Origin: Lojkania enalia | Taxonomy: Eukaryota > Ascomycota > Dothideomycetes > Pleosporales | Length of the DNA stretch: 45,966 nucleotides | Direction: 5' to 3' | NCBI GenBank assembly: GCA_010094045.1 | Contig: ML986857.1 | Coordinates: forward strand, 1-45,966 | In this document: one piece after another, positions 12,022-25,223 of the stretch | Numbering within the stretch: the first letter of the stretch is position 1 | Layout: every line of letters starts with the position of its first letter | Program-made: the position numbers and the translations under genes | The notes under the pieces: generated by a model | Seen by the model: only the letters and a program-made list of their open reading frames with translations | Database searches by the model: none | Told to the model about the DNA's origin: nothing

Positions 12022-15000
12022 GTAGGAAATAGAGACGTCTAGAAAAACTCTCTATTCTAAACTTAAATAAGTATAATTTATTAAATATCGATTTATTATA
12101 TTTATTTAGAAGAGAGTACTTTTAAATTCTTACTATTCTATATTTAAAAGATATTAGTATATAACTAAACGCTCTTATTAATACTAATATTTAAAGCTTT
12201 CTATTTTTTTAATTTTATAATAGTTAGATTACTCTTCTAAACTCTATATATATTAATATATTATCTACTTTTTAAAATTACTATTAAAGGTTTTTAGGAC
12301 CGAATTTAAACTTTAATTAATTAGTATATCTACTTATACCTATAAATTAATAGGAAACTATTTAGAACTATCTATTTATGATTATAAATCTAAATATTTA
12401 GAATTATATTATTAGTATTAAATAGTTATATTATTTTCAACTCTAGCTAGATATAGATAAAAATTAGATTATATAGCTCTTTAAGTATCCTACTCCTTAT
12501 AATTCTTTACCTTCTCTTCTTATATAATTAATTTAGCTAGTATATAATAAGGAGGTAGAGCTAGATATTTAGTACTATAACGCTCTATAGGAAAAGAACT
12601 AGTATTAGTAATTCTATAATCTAACTATCTATTATATTAAGAGTTAACTAAAACTATTAAAACTATATTAGTCTTTTATAATTTATAGTTTAAATAAGTT
12701 TAAAGCTTTTATACGCCTATATATAATAAAGTTTAAATCCGATTCTAAGAAAGTTTATTCTTCTACTATTACTCTTATCTTAGCTAATACTTTCTACTTT
12801 AATATAAAAAGGAAAGAGAACAAGTTTTTCTCTACATCTCTATATAAAATTAAACGGCTAATTAAAGATAAATAAGCTCTAAAGCTAGAAGATAAAGTTA
12901 AAAATAAAGTACTAGTAAATTTCTAATTACTATTTAAATACTATAAATATTAGAATATATTTAGTAAACCTATAGTTTATTAATTACTAAAATACCGCCG
13001 TTATAATTATAAGATTATTCTTATAAAACCTCTCTCTAATAGTTATAGTCTATTTTATAAGTAGAATATTAAGAAGTTAGAAGTTACTAAAAAGTATATT
13101 ATAGATAATCTATAATATAGGTATATTAAGTAGAGTTAAAGCTTTTTTATATCTCTAATCTTTTATATTTATAAACTTAATAGTAATTTATATATCTATA
13201 TAGATTATTATAAACTTAATATTCTTATCTATAAAAATATATATCTAATATTATATATAGATAAACTTCTATCTAAATCTATTAAAATAGTAATTTTTAT
13301 TAAATTTAATATTTATATAGCCTTTTATAAGATTAGAATAGATTCTAGTTTTAAAAAATATACTATCTTTTAAACTCGATATAGAACCTATAAGTATAAA
13401 GTTCTACCTTTTAAATTATATAATAGTTTAGTAACTTACTAGTATTATATAAATAATATACTAATTAACTATTTAGATAACCTTTATATTATTTATCTAG
13501 ATAATATTCTTATCTACTTTAAAGATAAGATAATATATACTATCTATACTAAAAAAGTCTTTAAGAGATTATATTAAATAGAGTTATAAGTTAATATTAA
13601 GAAGAGCGAATTCTATATTACCTAAACTAAATTTTTTTAGCTATATTCTCTTAAATAAAAATTTTAAGGTTAATCTAGAAAAGGTAGAAGTATTATATAA
13701 TTAGTAGCTACCTACTATTATAATAGATATAAAATCCTTCTTAGGTTTTACTAGATTCTATTAATAGTTTATACTAGAATTCTTATATATTATAAAGCTA
13801 ATTATTATACTATAGAATTTTATAACCTTTTTTATATAAACTTTAGAATATAATATTACCTTTAAGAAATTAAAGTTAGTCCTATTAAATATACCTATAC
13901 TCTACTACTTTAATCCTATATTAGAAATAAAAATAGAAACTAATACCTCTAATAGAGTAGTTATAGAAGTACTATTATAGAAATATTTTAATAGAAAATA
14001 GTACTCTATAATATTCTATAATAAGGTTCTATCTAGTTTAAAACTAAACGAGAAGATCTATAATAAGAAACTATTTATTTTTATTACTATATTTGAGTAA
14101 TAGAAAGTAGAACTTATTTTTATAGCTATTAAAACTTTAGTATATACTAATTATTACTTAAATATTTTATAATTATAAAAGTACTTAATACTTATTAGGT
14201 TTATTAGACCGAGAAATTAGCTTAGTATTAGTTCTAAATTAAGTATACTCTAAATAAGAATAATACTAGAACGAATATTTTTAGTTATTATAAATAAGAT
14301 ATAGAAAATTTAAAAGCAGTTTAAATTAATAACCGGTTAAAAGTTATATTTAAACTATATTAACTTTACTTTTAAATTAATATTAAATTAGTCTAATTCT
14401 ATATTATTTAAATAATAACTTAAATAGTTATATTAAAAATTATTAAAGGCTAGAAGTAGATTATATTACTAGACTCTTTAGAATTAATTAATATATTACT
14501 ATAAGAAAACTAAGCCTTCTTTATATAAGAATATACCCTTTTACCTTATAAATATTAGATAGAGAATAGACTATTTTTCTATAATAATCGCTTATATATT
14601 CTATTAGATTTAAGCTTTTATATATAACTTATATAAGAGGTTTATAATTAAATATCCTCTATATACCCAAATACTATTAAAACCTATTAGTTACTATTTT
14701 AGAAGTACTATTAGAAGAGTATAAAAGTTACTTATAAATAATATATATAAAATTATATCTTATACTATAAAGTTTATCTAATATAAACCTAAACCCTAAA
14801 TTTTATCTACTTACTTCCTATATTAAATTAACTAATATAGTATTTATATATTAACTTTAAAAATTTTTCTATAGATAAGTCTAGATATAATTAGATTATA
14901 GTAGTAATTAATCGCCTATCTAAATAAGCTATATCTATTCTCTATTATTATATAATTAATATATAGAAAATAGCTAAATTATTTATTTAATAGATATACT

Positions 15001-15173
15001 ATTTTAACTATATATTTAAAATTATTATTTTAAACTAAAAATTTTAGTTTATATTTAATTTCTAGTTTAAATTCTACTATATTTTAAGCGTAAAGATTAA
15101 ACTATCTACTACTTATTATAAAGAGACTAATAGATAGATAGAAATTATAAATAAATATATTAATTAGAAACTG
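12022..15173 (+). pseudogene. pol: Gypsy-1 pol remnant, protease to integrase (copy E, part 1)
   Basis: Order: end of gag/linker 12022-12160, protease about 12160-12420, reverse transcriptase about 13100-13720, RNase H about 13850-14190, integrase zinc-binding region about 14530-14760, integrase core from about 14850 until P1 interrupts at 15174. The reverse transcriptase box at 13494-13505 reads YLDN. The frame is riddled with TAA/TAG. Compared with copy C nearly all differences are C-to-T or G-to-A, so the decay is mutational and not due to rearrangement. Confidence 0.88.
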
Positions 15174-15175
15174 TA

Positions 15176-15245
15176 ACGTATAGTATAAGTAAGCTGATTA
15201 CCTAAGCGAGCTAATCATAATGCTAAGACCATACTAAAATCGCGA
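15176..15245 (+). repeat. Left terminal inverted repeat of P1
   Basis: About 70 bp starting acgtatagtataag and ending near aaaatcgcga; its reverse complement matches 16938-17007. Inside it the motif aagcgagct/aagcaagct occurs as two direct copies 17 bp apart (clearest in the right arm). Confidence 0.9.
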
Positions 15246-15344
15246 CTACTTTTCGTAAAATATTATACTTTCTTATATTCTATCGTATTATATAGTATAG
15301 TAGCCTATTCTTCTATATCTATAGTATCATTTTTACACGTCCGC

Positions 15345-16900
15345 AAGTTATACCTAGCCTCGCCGTACTACCTGCAGCACCTTTAAGTTGGCTGGTCTCT
15401 ATTAACGCGCTCCTTCTTCCTACTCTTCTTCTTATTAGTACGAGCGCTAAACTCTTTTAGAGTAGTTAATCGAGCGCCTTCTTTAATTATTAAGTTACCT
15501 TTCTTCTATATACGCTTTCTTTTATATAATCGATATTATATAGCGGCCTTATTAGCTACTTAAAGCTTAGTAACCTAAGCACGTAATAGTACGTTTTTAT
15601 ATATTATATACGCAGTACCCTTTATAAACTATTTAAATACTTCTACTATTAAAGTAGGCGAGCTATCTAAATACTTTTAAACTCTTAATCGAACGTACGT
15701 AGATTAAGACCTAAATTTAATAGGATTACTTAGTATTTTTAACTCCTAAGAGGTATCTTTAACTATAGAAGGTATTAGTATACGCAGTCGAACTTTAAAC
15801 TTTAATAATACTACATCTAGGTTAAATAGAACTAGGTTAACACCCTAAAAGCTACTTTAAAGTAGGGTAAGAACTTAATTTTTGTAATATAGTTAATATA
15901 ACCGTATATTAGCTACTCGACTTAGCACCCGTATATAGTTTTTAAAGGTAAGAAATAACCTATATCTAGTAGCTGTAGTAGGTATAACAAATGTAGAGGT
16001 ATATAGAGAGTAATAATATTCTTTTTCTTATAGAGCTGCCTAAATTTAAGTAAGTCGTAGCTCTTATAGCTATTAAGAATTAGCAATTAATACGTACTAA
16101 TAGTATAATTCTTTATATACGCGTCAAAGTGCTTTAACTACTTAATACTAATATTATTTATCGTCTAGCCGTTATTAGTATCCTATATAGCTCAGGTTAG
16201 TAGAATATTATCTTCTTTATACTATATAAAGAGGTGGTAGGTACCTGTAAAGATAATAAAAGGTAGTATTACCTATCCTATTATATTAATGCCCTAGATA
16301 ACTATAGTCTACTTATAATTATCTAACTAGAGCTGCTTTAGTTAATTCTATCTCTTAGAGCTAGTAACTACTACTTCTATTAATATTACGCCTATTATAA
16401 AGCCTAATTTGTTAAAGTTATATATATCTTTATTAATAATACTATACTTAGCCTTTATATTTTATATAAGGTAAAACTAGCCTCCTATAACCTTAGGATT
16501 CTTATATTTAGCTCTTAAATAGTCGTACTTTCGATTGAATTTAACCTTAAGCTTAGACGTACGTTTAATAAAGTTCTCTATCTAGTTCTTTCTAACCTAG
16601 CTAGTAGAGCGTGCAGCTAGTAGTAAATTAGCTATATTTTAAACAGTAGTAAGCTACAGCGGAAATCCTCTTATATCTAGATCTAGTATATACTAAACAA
16701 TTGCCCACTCTTTAGTTTTACTAAGCTTTATTAAATTAGGCCGGTAATCGCGTTGTAGAACTGTTCCTTACCTTCGTGTACTAAGTATACTTTAGAAGAT
16801 ATTATAGATTGATGCAATATGACGCATAGTTAGTATTACATCTTATTAAAGAGCTTAAAGTACAAGCTATATTCTAGCTTCTTTCTAAATTAATTCTATA
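15345..16900 (-). pseudogene. P1 transposase remnant (Fot1/pogo type, DDE)
   Basis: Minus-strand remnant of a Tc1/mariner-superfamily transposase. Near 16395-16425 the frame reads DIYNFNKLGF, matching the family motif around the first catalytic Asp, which is now Asn (16411-16413). The second catalytic Asp, in the LLIL-D-GHGSH region, is Asn at 16072-16074. The third, in LLQLLDIGYFLPLK (about 15940-15985), is still Asp. The C-terminal CCHC knuckle seen in many fungal Fot1-like proteins is at about 15345-15390 (YGEARYNLRTCKND), with one Cys and the His turned to Tyr. TAA/TAG stops throughout; inactive. Confidence 0.85.
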
Positions 16901-16937
16901 GTTGTTAGTTGTAGTATAATACTATAAAGTATAATTA

Positions 16938-17007
16938 TCGCGATTTTAGTAGAGTCTTAGTATTATAATTAGCTTGCTTAGGTGATCAGCTCGCTTATAC
17001 TGTACGT
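16938..17007 (-). repeat. Right terminal inverted repeat of P1
   Basis: Mirror of 15176-15245. Read inwards from the end it starts acgtacagtataagcgag, so it keeps CpA where the left arm has TpA. The two direct motif copies are 17 bp apart. Confidence 0.9.
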
Positions 17008-17009
17008 TA

Positions 17010-17417
17010 CTCTTTTATATTCTTCTACTAAAATAACTAGAGTTTTTTATTATCTATAATTAACTAAATATAAACAATTTTACTCTATATAACTATTAAA
17101 ATATTTCTATATTAGATTTTATATAGATTTAAACCCTATTAGAGTTAAGATTAGAAATATTCTATTAATTCTATTACTATAATAGATAAATTAAATTATA
17201 AGAACGCTTTAGCTCTAGTAACTTATATATATATAGTCTAGAAAACTGTAAAAACTAATATTAAGAAGATTTAAGATTGTATATGATTTATTATTAACTA
17301 TTACTAGTAATTGATTAATTAGTAAATTAGTAATATAATCTATCTAAATATTAAAAACCTTACTATTTAGAAACTAAGTTAAGAACTATCTAATTAATAG
17401 AAGAGCTTTTTTAAAGT
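17010..17417 (+). pseudogene. pol: Gypsy-1 integrase remnant (copy E, part 2)
   Basis: Continuation of integrase after P1, equivalent to about 36777-37195 in copy C. It covers the end of the catalytic core and the C-terminal part. It is cut by Gypsy-2 copy B after the target duplication actag (17418-17422). Confidence 0.85.
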
Positions 17418-17422
17418 ACTAG

Positions 17423-17791
17423 TATTATAGATACCTCTAAAAGAATTTCTATATTAAATCTAATTAAGATTTAGAACTTTATATAATTAGAAAAATAAGG
17501 TTAAATATAAGAAATATAATATATTTAGTAGTTTAATTAACTAAGCTACTAAATATATTTAGTAACTTAGTTAACTAAGTAATTAAGTAAGAAGGAATAG
17601 AAAGAGAACTAAATTATATTTAATAACTTTATAACTTTAACCTTTATAGCTATTTATAGTTAACTTAAATATCTTTTATATACTCTACTTATATATTTCT
17701 ATTATAAGCCTATAAGAATAATCTCTTTATAGTATATAATTACTTTTAGTTATTATCCTATTCTATACTTAGCTAATTAGAAGCTATTATA
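17423..17791 (+). repeat. 5' LTR of Gypsy-2 copy B (369 bp)
   Basis: Starts tattatagatacctc and ends agctattata; same length as the 3' LTR. The palindrome cluster at about 17525-17590 includes acttagttaactaagt. No primer-binding site complementary to a tRNA could be recognised in the bases after 17791. Confidence 0.94.
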
Positions 17792-17909
17792 CTTTAACTA
17801 CCCTTATAAAGCTAGAAGAAGTAAGACTAGTTAGACTACCCTAGTTATAAGGAAAGAGATACCTTTAGTAAGTAATGTAGGAAACTTACGTAAGCAGAAT
17901 ATTAGGATT

Positions 17910-18990
17910 AGCTAGTAAAGTTACTTCTTTAGAGGTAGATATAATAACTATATTTATAAGAATATAGAATAAATTAATATAATAATAGGAATAGCTAGTT
18001 TTAGTAGATAAATAAATAAGAAGCCTAAAAGAGACCTAGAATAGTCTTTTTAAAAGCTTTAAAGAAATATAAGAAATAGTTAATAGTAAGTAAGAAATAG
18101 AATTTATAGGAATTATTTAGAAACTTAAGTAAACTAAAAGAGTACTACCTACAATATATTATTAGCAACGAATTAAGTTAATACTACTTAATAAGTTTAA
18201 TAGAACTAGGTCTAAACTTAAAGAATTCTTAGTAGTAGTAAGAATCTATATTAATACTAACCTAGATATTATCTAATATAAAAACGAGAAAGTATTATTT
18301 ATAGAAGTATATTTAATAGGTAAACCCTTTAACTAGTTCTAGTTCTTCCTAATAGATTTTAAGAACTATATAGAAGAATACTAGAAAAGCGAAACTAAAG
18401 TAATATTTATAAGCCTAATATACTTTTAATAGAAACTTAAACTAGCGTTTAAGGATATTAACGAAATATAAGTAGTAGAAGATAGACTTTATAATCTAGT
18501 TTAACTAGAATTTACTACCTTATATATATTAAGTTTCTAATAGCTCTTAAATAAAGTTATATAGAATAACTATAGTATAATAGTAAAGTTTTATAGAGGA
18601 TTTAAAATAGAAATAAGAAGGGTAATAATATATATAGAATAACCCCAGGACCTAATATTATACTTTTAACTAGTAAACAGAATCGATAATAAACTATACT
18701 AGTTTAAAAATAAGAAAAGGTAAGTATACTACTAAAGGGTATATTTTTTAGTAAGAGCTACTAATATAGGCGGACCTATAGATTTAAGTACTACTAGAGA
18801 AAAGAAGCCTAAACTATAGATAACTTAAGAAAAGAAGATTTAGAAGAAAGATATTAAGTATTATAATTATTAGAAACTAAGATATTAAGTACTATAATTA
18901 TTAGAAACTAAAATATATAGTAAAGAAATACTAAAGTAAAAAGAAAGAGAAGAAAAACTAGCCTATAGAAGATAAACCGTAGAAAGTAAG
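17910..18990 (+). pseudogene. gag: Gypsy-2 gag remnant (copy B)
   Basis: Capsid/nucleocapsid remnant between the 5' LTR leader (17792-17910, no feature seen) and protease. Blocks such as RIKLILLNKFNRTRSKLKEFL (the last part at about 18180-18220) look like a retrotransposon gag capsid. The C-terminal zinc-knuckle region lies at about 18850-18930, with Cys/His codons read as Tyr. That region holds a 31-bp tandem duplication (18850-18880 and 18881-18911) that shifts the frame. Ends are approximate because no start or true stop survives. Copy A's gag is off-window. Confidence 0.6.
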
Positions 18991-19014
18991 TAAAGAAAAA
19001 CTAGTTGTAACTAT

Positions 19015-22000
19015 AGAATATAGAACCCTATATTAGTCCTCTTATAATAAAGATAAGTATTAAATATACTAACAATTTAAAGAAATTATAGAATATTAGT
19101 TTTAGAAGAAAATATAACTTATAGTAATATAGGAATATATAAAAAGATAGCTAGAAGAAGTTTAAAAAGAATTAGATAAGGATAAAGAAATAAATACTCT
19201 ATTATAAATAGAAGAAGCTACTACTAGAGTATTAATACCTAAACTAGTACCTAGAGTATATTCTATATATTAATAAGAAATAATTGAGTATAAATAGAAA
19301 ACTCTAGCTCCTATAGATATTCTATAAGAAGAACTACGTATAAAATTCTACGATAAAAATAGACTAGAATAAGATATTATTAACGTTTATAAAGAATAGT
19401 AAAATACCTACTCTAGAAAGATCTACTTCTTATACTTCTAAAAATAGATAGAAACGATAAAAGTAGTAGAAAGATATTTTAATATAATAGATTAGGATAA
19501 GGCTGTATATATAGTATAAAAAGTAGTAGCCTTCTTATAAAGTAAAATACCAGTAAAATACTAGGTATTAAAGGTATTACGATATAAATAAGAATAGAAC
19601 TACTAGATTAAAGAAGATAATAACTTCTATATAAATTAATACTATCTAGTATATTTTAAAATAGTATAGATATTATATATTAAACGATAATATAAGGCCT
19701 ACTAAAGAAGAAAAGAAAATATAGGTATATAGTTAAGACAACTAAATAAAGATAAAATACTAGAAAACTTAATAAAGTAAAAAGTTATAATAGAATAGAA
19801 AGTTATTAAATAAATCTAAAACTATATAGTATTTAAATTTAAACCTCTACTATCTAAAATATATATTAGAAGAAAACTATAGTATAAATATCTAGAATAA
19901 AAATACCTAAAATATATATCTATAAAAGAAGTAATAGTTTATTAGCCTAAAAAATTTAACTATATAAAAATATAGGAGAATACGATTTTATAATACTAGA
20001 ACGATATTACAGCTATAAAGTATATATACTTATTAAAAGTAGAGTAATAAAGAATTTTATAGCTAGCAACTATATTGCTAGAAAAGAAATACTTATAGTA
20101 TAACTAGAACGACTTTATATAATCTAAATTATAAAGGGAAAAGACTTTTAGAAGAAAGTTATATATACTATAAAACTAGGAGAGTTCGAAATTTTAAGAA
20201 TAATCTAATAAAGATAGATATTCTAAATTATAGAAATTACCAACTATAATATTATTCTAGAAATTCTATAGTTAAGAAAAGAAAACTTTTAAATAAACTA
20301 GTAAACTAGATAAATTATTATTAAAAACTCTAGCTAGCTAGTTAAGGAATAACTTGCTATAATAGTAAGAGAAGTAGTAAAAGAATTATTCTTAATAAGA
20401 AACGTATTATATAGTATATTTAAGGAATACTAATATTTAATAGAATAACTTTAAGAACTATTATAATACCTATCTAAATATAGAGAATATAATTATAAAA
20501 TTAAACTATAACTAGGAAAAAAACTTAGATATAGACTAATATATAGCCTAATACTAAGAGAAGTAGAAGCTCTAAAATAATATATAGATAAGTACTTAAA
20601 AAAAGGAATAATTTGAAAGTTAAACTTACTAGTAATATATACTATACTCTTTATAGATAAGAAAGAAATAATAGATCTATAAATATATATTAATTATTAT
20701 ACTCTTAATAATATTATAATTAAGAACTAATACCTCTTACTATTTATTTATAACTTAAGAGACTAATTAAGAGAAGCTACTATCTTTATAAAATTAGACA
20801 TTTAGAATATATACTATTAGATCTATATTAAAGAAGGAGACGAGTTGAAAATAGTATTTAAGATAAAAAAGAGACTTTTTAAATACCTAGTTATACTATT
20901 TAAACTTACTAATATACTAGCTACTTTTTAAAAATAAATTAATAAAGTACTAAGACTATATTTTAGATAATTTTATATAGTATATTTAGATAATATTCTC
21001 GTATATTTAAAAATAAAGTAAAAATATAAGAAATATATTAAACAAGTACTATATATATTATAAATAGTAAAATTATACTTTAAAGTAAGAAAATATAAAT
21101 TTTATACTATATAAAAAGACTATTTAGAATTTATTATTAAACTAGGATAACTATAAATAAATCGAAATAAATTAGTAGTAATTAGAGACTAGCTAACTTT
21201 AAAGTTAGTTAAAGATATCTAATCTTTTATAAGATTTTATAACTTCTATCGAACCTTTATAAATAATTAGAGTAATATAACTATACCTTTAACTTAATTA
21301 TTAAGGAAAGATATTACTTTTATATAGGGAAATAAATAAGAAAAAGCTTTCTAAGAAGTTGAGAAATAATTTTAATAAGAACTAGTACTAAAACTTTATA
21401 ACCTAGAAAAGAAAGCTCTTATAGAAACTAATATATTAAGAATAAGAATAGCTAGAATTCTTATATAAATCTATGATAGAAAATAATATCTAGTAGTATA
21501 CTATTTATAAAAACTTATACTAGTAGAGATAAATTATAATATATATAACTAAGAACTTCTAGCTATTATAGTATACTTTAAAGAATAGTATATATACCTA
21601 TAAGGAGTAAAATAGTAAACTAAAGTCTATTATAATTATAAGAATTTTACTACCTTTCTTACTACTAAAACTCTTACTTCTAGATAGACTAGATAGTTAT
21701 AAAAACCAGCTATATTTAACTTTAAAATTATCTATATTAGTAGAAAATAAAATTAAAGAGTAGATATATTAAGTAAACTATTAGAATATAAGTAGAAGAA
21801 AGGAACTACAGCTATACTACTAAAAAGATAATAAGATAGAAGTATAATATATAATTACCTATAATTCGCAGTAATAACTATTACTAAAAAAGTAAACTAG
21901 ATAACTCTAATTAAATTAGTAATAGATAGAATACCTAAAGAATTCTAAGAATAAGAATTAGAATAGATAGATAGACTATTATATATTTATAACTAAATTT

Positions 22001-22422
22001 ATATACTAGTTAAAGTTAGAAAAGAATTTATTAGATAATTCTATAAAGCCTCTACTTATAGATACTAAGGAATAGAGAAGATACTAGAATAAATCTTTAG
22101 AGGATTCTACTTTCCTAAAGTAAGAGAATAGGTAAAAAATATATTATAAGAATGCGTAAACTACTAATAGAATAAATTTAATAGATATATATTTTATAGA
22201 CTATTATAAAACCTAAAAATACTAACTAAACTATAGATAGAAGTTACTATAAACTTTATTATTAAACTACTAAAGTTAAAAAACTACCCTAAAGAGGAAG
22301 TATATAACTCTATTATAATAATTATAAATAGATTTATAAAATATACCTACTTTATTTCTTATAATAAAATATTATTAGTAGAAAAGGTTATAAATATCTT
22401 TTTAAAATAGATTATCGTATAA
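19015..22422 (+). pseudogene. pol: Gypsy-2 pol remnant, protease to integrase core (copy B, part 1)
   Basis: Protease about 20020-20290 (box reads LINSR as in copy A), reverse transcriptase about 20480-21150, RNase H about 21310-21800, integrase from about 21940. The reverse transcriptase box at 20983-20994 reads YLDN, so here the second Asp is lost, whereas copy A lost the first. The integrase catalytic Asp in VTIDFI is Asn at 22252-22254. Interrupted by P2 after TA (22423-22424). Confidence 0.9.
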
Positions 22423-22424
22423 TA

Positions 22425-23927
22425 ATATATTTTATAAGCGAGTTGCCTACCTAAGTAAATTATCTACTTTTACTAAGAAGTTATATTCTACCTATTTATA
22501 ATATAATATAGTAACTACTTTAACTTTAATTAATCTATTAAAAAGGTAAGATATTACTAGCTATTTTAGCTATTAATTAAGATTAAATTTAAAGTATATA
22601 AAGTACTATAGCTACCTATAGTATCCTTTAAACGATATTTAGAGACTAATATACCGGTAAATCTTTATAATATAATTATAAGCCTAATTTAAAAAAGTTT
22701 ATAAAGCTAGAAGAATTAACTATAATATAATATATACTAGACCTATTATCTTATAGATACCCTCCTATAATTAATAGTATATAAGATATAGCTAACTATT
22801 TACTTAGAGCTTACTTTATAAACTAGGTTAGTAAAAACTAGCTAATAAACTTTATTAATTGTATTTTTAAGCTTAAAATATACTTCTATTAAAAATACAA
22901 CTATTAAAGAGCTTTCTATAGGAATTCTAAAGTTATTAGTAGCTAGTTTAACCTTTAGTATATAAGGTAGTATATAATAGGTATTTATTATCTACTAGTT
23001 ATTAATAGTTATAAGAGCTATAGGTTTATTAAATTTTAGCTACTCTATAAAAAGAAGAATATTATTCTATTATATATACTAGTATATTTATTATATCTAC
23101 TACAGCTTCTAGATATAGGCTGTTTTTTACTATTAAAGAAAGTATATAAGCGTAAAATTAATAAGCTTATATAGGCTAGTATCTATATTATAAAACTTAA
23201 CTTTCTACTAACCTTTTATATAGTATATTAGCGCTCTATTACTAAGGCTAATATATATATAAACTTTTAAGGTACTAGTTTAAAACTATATAATTCTAAT
23301 ATAGTATTATTAAAGCTCGATATTAAGCTTTATACTCTATTATTACTACTAATAGCTAGTTACTTCTAGAAGTTAAAAATACTAACTAATGCTATTAAAC
23401 TAGGGTCTTAAATAATACTAATTTAAAACTATATTACTAAGTATTAGAATAGCTTATCTACTATAATTAATAATTCTCTTAATTTACTTATTAAAGGTAC
23501 TATATAGATAGCTTATTTATATATACTATTTTAGCGTTAAGTTAATTAGCTTTAGAAAGTAAATAAGACTCTATTATAGTATAAAAAGTAATTAAAAAAG
23601 GTTTTATAGAAGTAAGATAGTTTTACTAAGGCTAAAGCTGCTGAGATAGCTAATTAAAAGGAGGTAGATAAGTAGTTAAAGGATAAAATATATATAGGTA
23701 AGAAGTATAGAAAAGTAGATATATTATATTAGAAGTATTATAGCTACTGCAGTAAGTTTAGATATAATATTAGAACTTATATAGTAGTAGATAAATAGTA
23801 TATCTATCCCCTATTAAATTATTATAGTAATACCTACAGGTATTATTATAATATATACCTCTAAATATAGAAATAGCTAATAAAATAGATAACTTATTTA
23901 TGTAGGTAACTCGCTTATAAAATATAT
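22425..23927 (+). mobile_element. P2, Fot1/pogo-like DNA transposon (1503 bp)
   Basis: Flanked by TA (22423-22424 and 23928-23929). The outer 18 bases of the two ends, atatattttataagcgag, are perfect inverted repeats, and similarity extends about 50 bp inwards (22425-22474 and 23878-23927). The empty site is in copy A at about 9059-9066. A second copy of the family, G (28983-45920), has an ungapped length of 1,508 bp. At 1.5 kb it is shorter than P1 and P3. Confidence 0.95.
22600..23880 (+). pseudogene. P2 transposase remnant (Fot1/pogo type)
   Basis: Plus-strand frame. At about 22995-23020 LLVINSYKSYRF matches the block around the second catalytic Asp, now Asn. At about 23095-23135 LLQLLDIGCFLLLK matches the block around the third Asp, which is kept. 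Then comes a Lys-rich region (KAKAAEIAN, KEVDKQLKDK, about 23620-23690) and a C-terminal CCHC knuckle near 23735-23780 (YYSYCSKFRYNIRTY), partly turned to Tyr. I could not place the first catalytic Asp, and the N-terminal part before about 22850 is not readable as a known domain. It may be shortened, in line with the small size of the element. Inactive. Confidence 0.75.
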
Positions 23928-23929
23928 TA

Positions 23930-24835
23930 TAGAGTATTATAGAAGATAGTTATAGATTAAGATACTAAGTTTACTTTAAAGTTTTAGTAAATAATTATAA
24001 ACTTACTAGAAATTAAATATAAAATATTTATAATATTTTACCTATAAATAGATAGATAGAATAAATAAACTAAATAGTAGAATAATACCTATAGTACTAT
24101 TTTAACTATAGATAAAATAATTAGATAATACTACTATTAATAGTATAACTTATATATAATAGTAATATATATAGTATAACTAGAGTATTATTATTTATAG
24201 TAAACTATAGATATAAATTAAAAACTTATAATACCCTAATTAAAATAGTACTATAGGTACTCTAGATATAGGAATAAGTTGAGATTATTTAATAAATATA
24301 ATATTTATTAAAGAAAGATTTCTAGTTTCTATAATATACTATAAAAAAATATTATAATAAAAAATATAAATAACTATTTTACTTTAAGAAGAGAGAAAAA
24401 GTTTAGCTACTATAATAAAATATTTAAAGTAAATAACTTAGTAGTAAACTAGATTATATTAAAATTAGACTATATAAGATTAAAGAATAAATATTACCTA
24501 TAAACTATTAATTTAAATTACCTATAACTATAAAAATCTATCTAACCTTCTATATTATATTTATAGAGAAGGTACCCTAAAATACTAAACTAGTAGTATA
24601 TAATATAAACGTATATAGAGAAGATTGGGAATAGAAAGTTGAGAAAATAATAAGATATAAGATATAAAATAGTAAATAATACTATCTAATTAAATAGTTA
24701 AAAATAGATAAATATAAGAACTTATAGAATAATACTTAAGACCTAGAAGAAAACCTTAGCTCTATAGCATTATAAGTATATTATAAAATCTAAATTCGTA
24801 AAGAAAATCTAGAAATAGAATAGTAGAATTAAATA
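23930..24835 (+). pseudogene. pol: Gypsy-2 integrase end and chromodomain (copy B, part 2)
   Basis: Integrase resumes after P2 (equivalent to copy A from about 9067). The chromodomain lies at about 24620-24780 with the pattern EKIIRYKI...YYLIK. Stops are TAA/TAG. Confidence 0.87.
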
Positions 24836-24842
24836 ATATTAG

Positions 24843-25154
24843 CTATATTATAGGAGGTAACTCCGCCTTAGGAAGAAAACCTATTTTATAATCTACTTCT
24901 TTCTCTTCTTTAAGCTACTCCTATATATATTTATAACCCTCTACCTATTTATATTTCGCTTATTTATAAATTTTATAAAGATGCTAAATCTTTATATAAG
25001 CTACTACTACCTTATTAAGAAGTTATTCTAACTCTTCTTAAGCTAGATAGATCTCCTCCTCTAATTTTACAACTTCTATATCTTACTTTACTACTAGAAA
25101 GAATTAGAAACAAGTTAGTAATATAGGATTTTAATATATATATAATCTAAGTAT
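24843..25154 (-). pseudogene. Antisense coiled-coil reading frame in the Gypsy-2 3' region (copy B)
   Basis: Exact counterpart of 9980-10291 in copy A, with the same 312-bp span and no frameshift. The ATG of copy A reads ATA here (minus strand 25154-25152). Residual heptad blocks are KLEEEIYLA, EELE, LLNKVVVAYIKI, EGYKY and LKEEKEVDY. All internal stops are TAA/TAG. It ends at the same TAG. P3 lies 69 bp beyond its start. Confidence 0.45.
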
Positions 25155-25223
25155 TATAATCTATATTATATAATAAATATATACTAGTATAGAAGTATTT
25201 TAAATAATATAACTTTTTAGGTA

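Larger units (their letters stand above)
15176..17007 (-). mobile_element. P1, Fot1/pogo-like DNA transposon (1832 bp)
   Basis: Inserted in the integrase region of copy E. It is flanked by TA at 15174-15175 and 17008-17009 and bounded by inverted repeats of about 70 bp. The uninterrupted relative is copy C at about 36774, which reads ctgcgctc where E has ctg-TA...TA-ctc. The length fits the 1.8-1.9 kb usual for Fot1-type elements. The transposase is on the minus strand. Confidence 0.93.
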
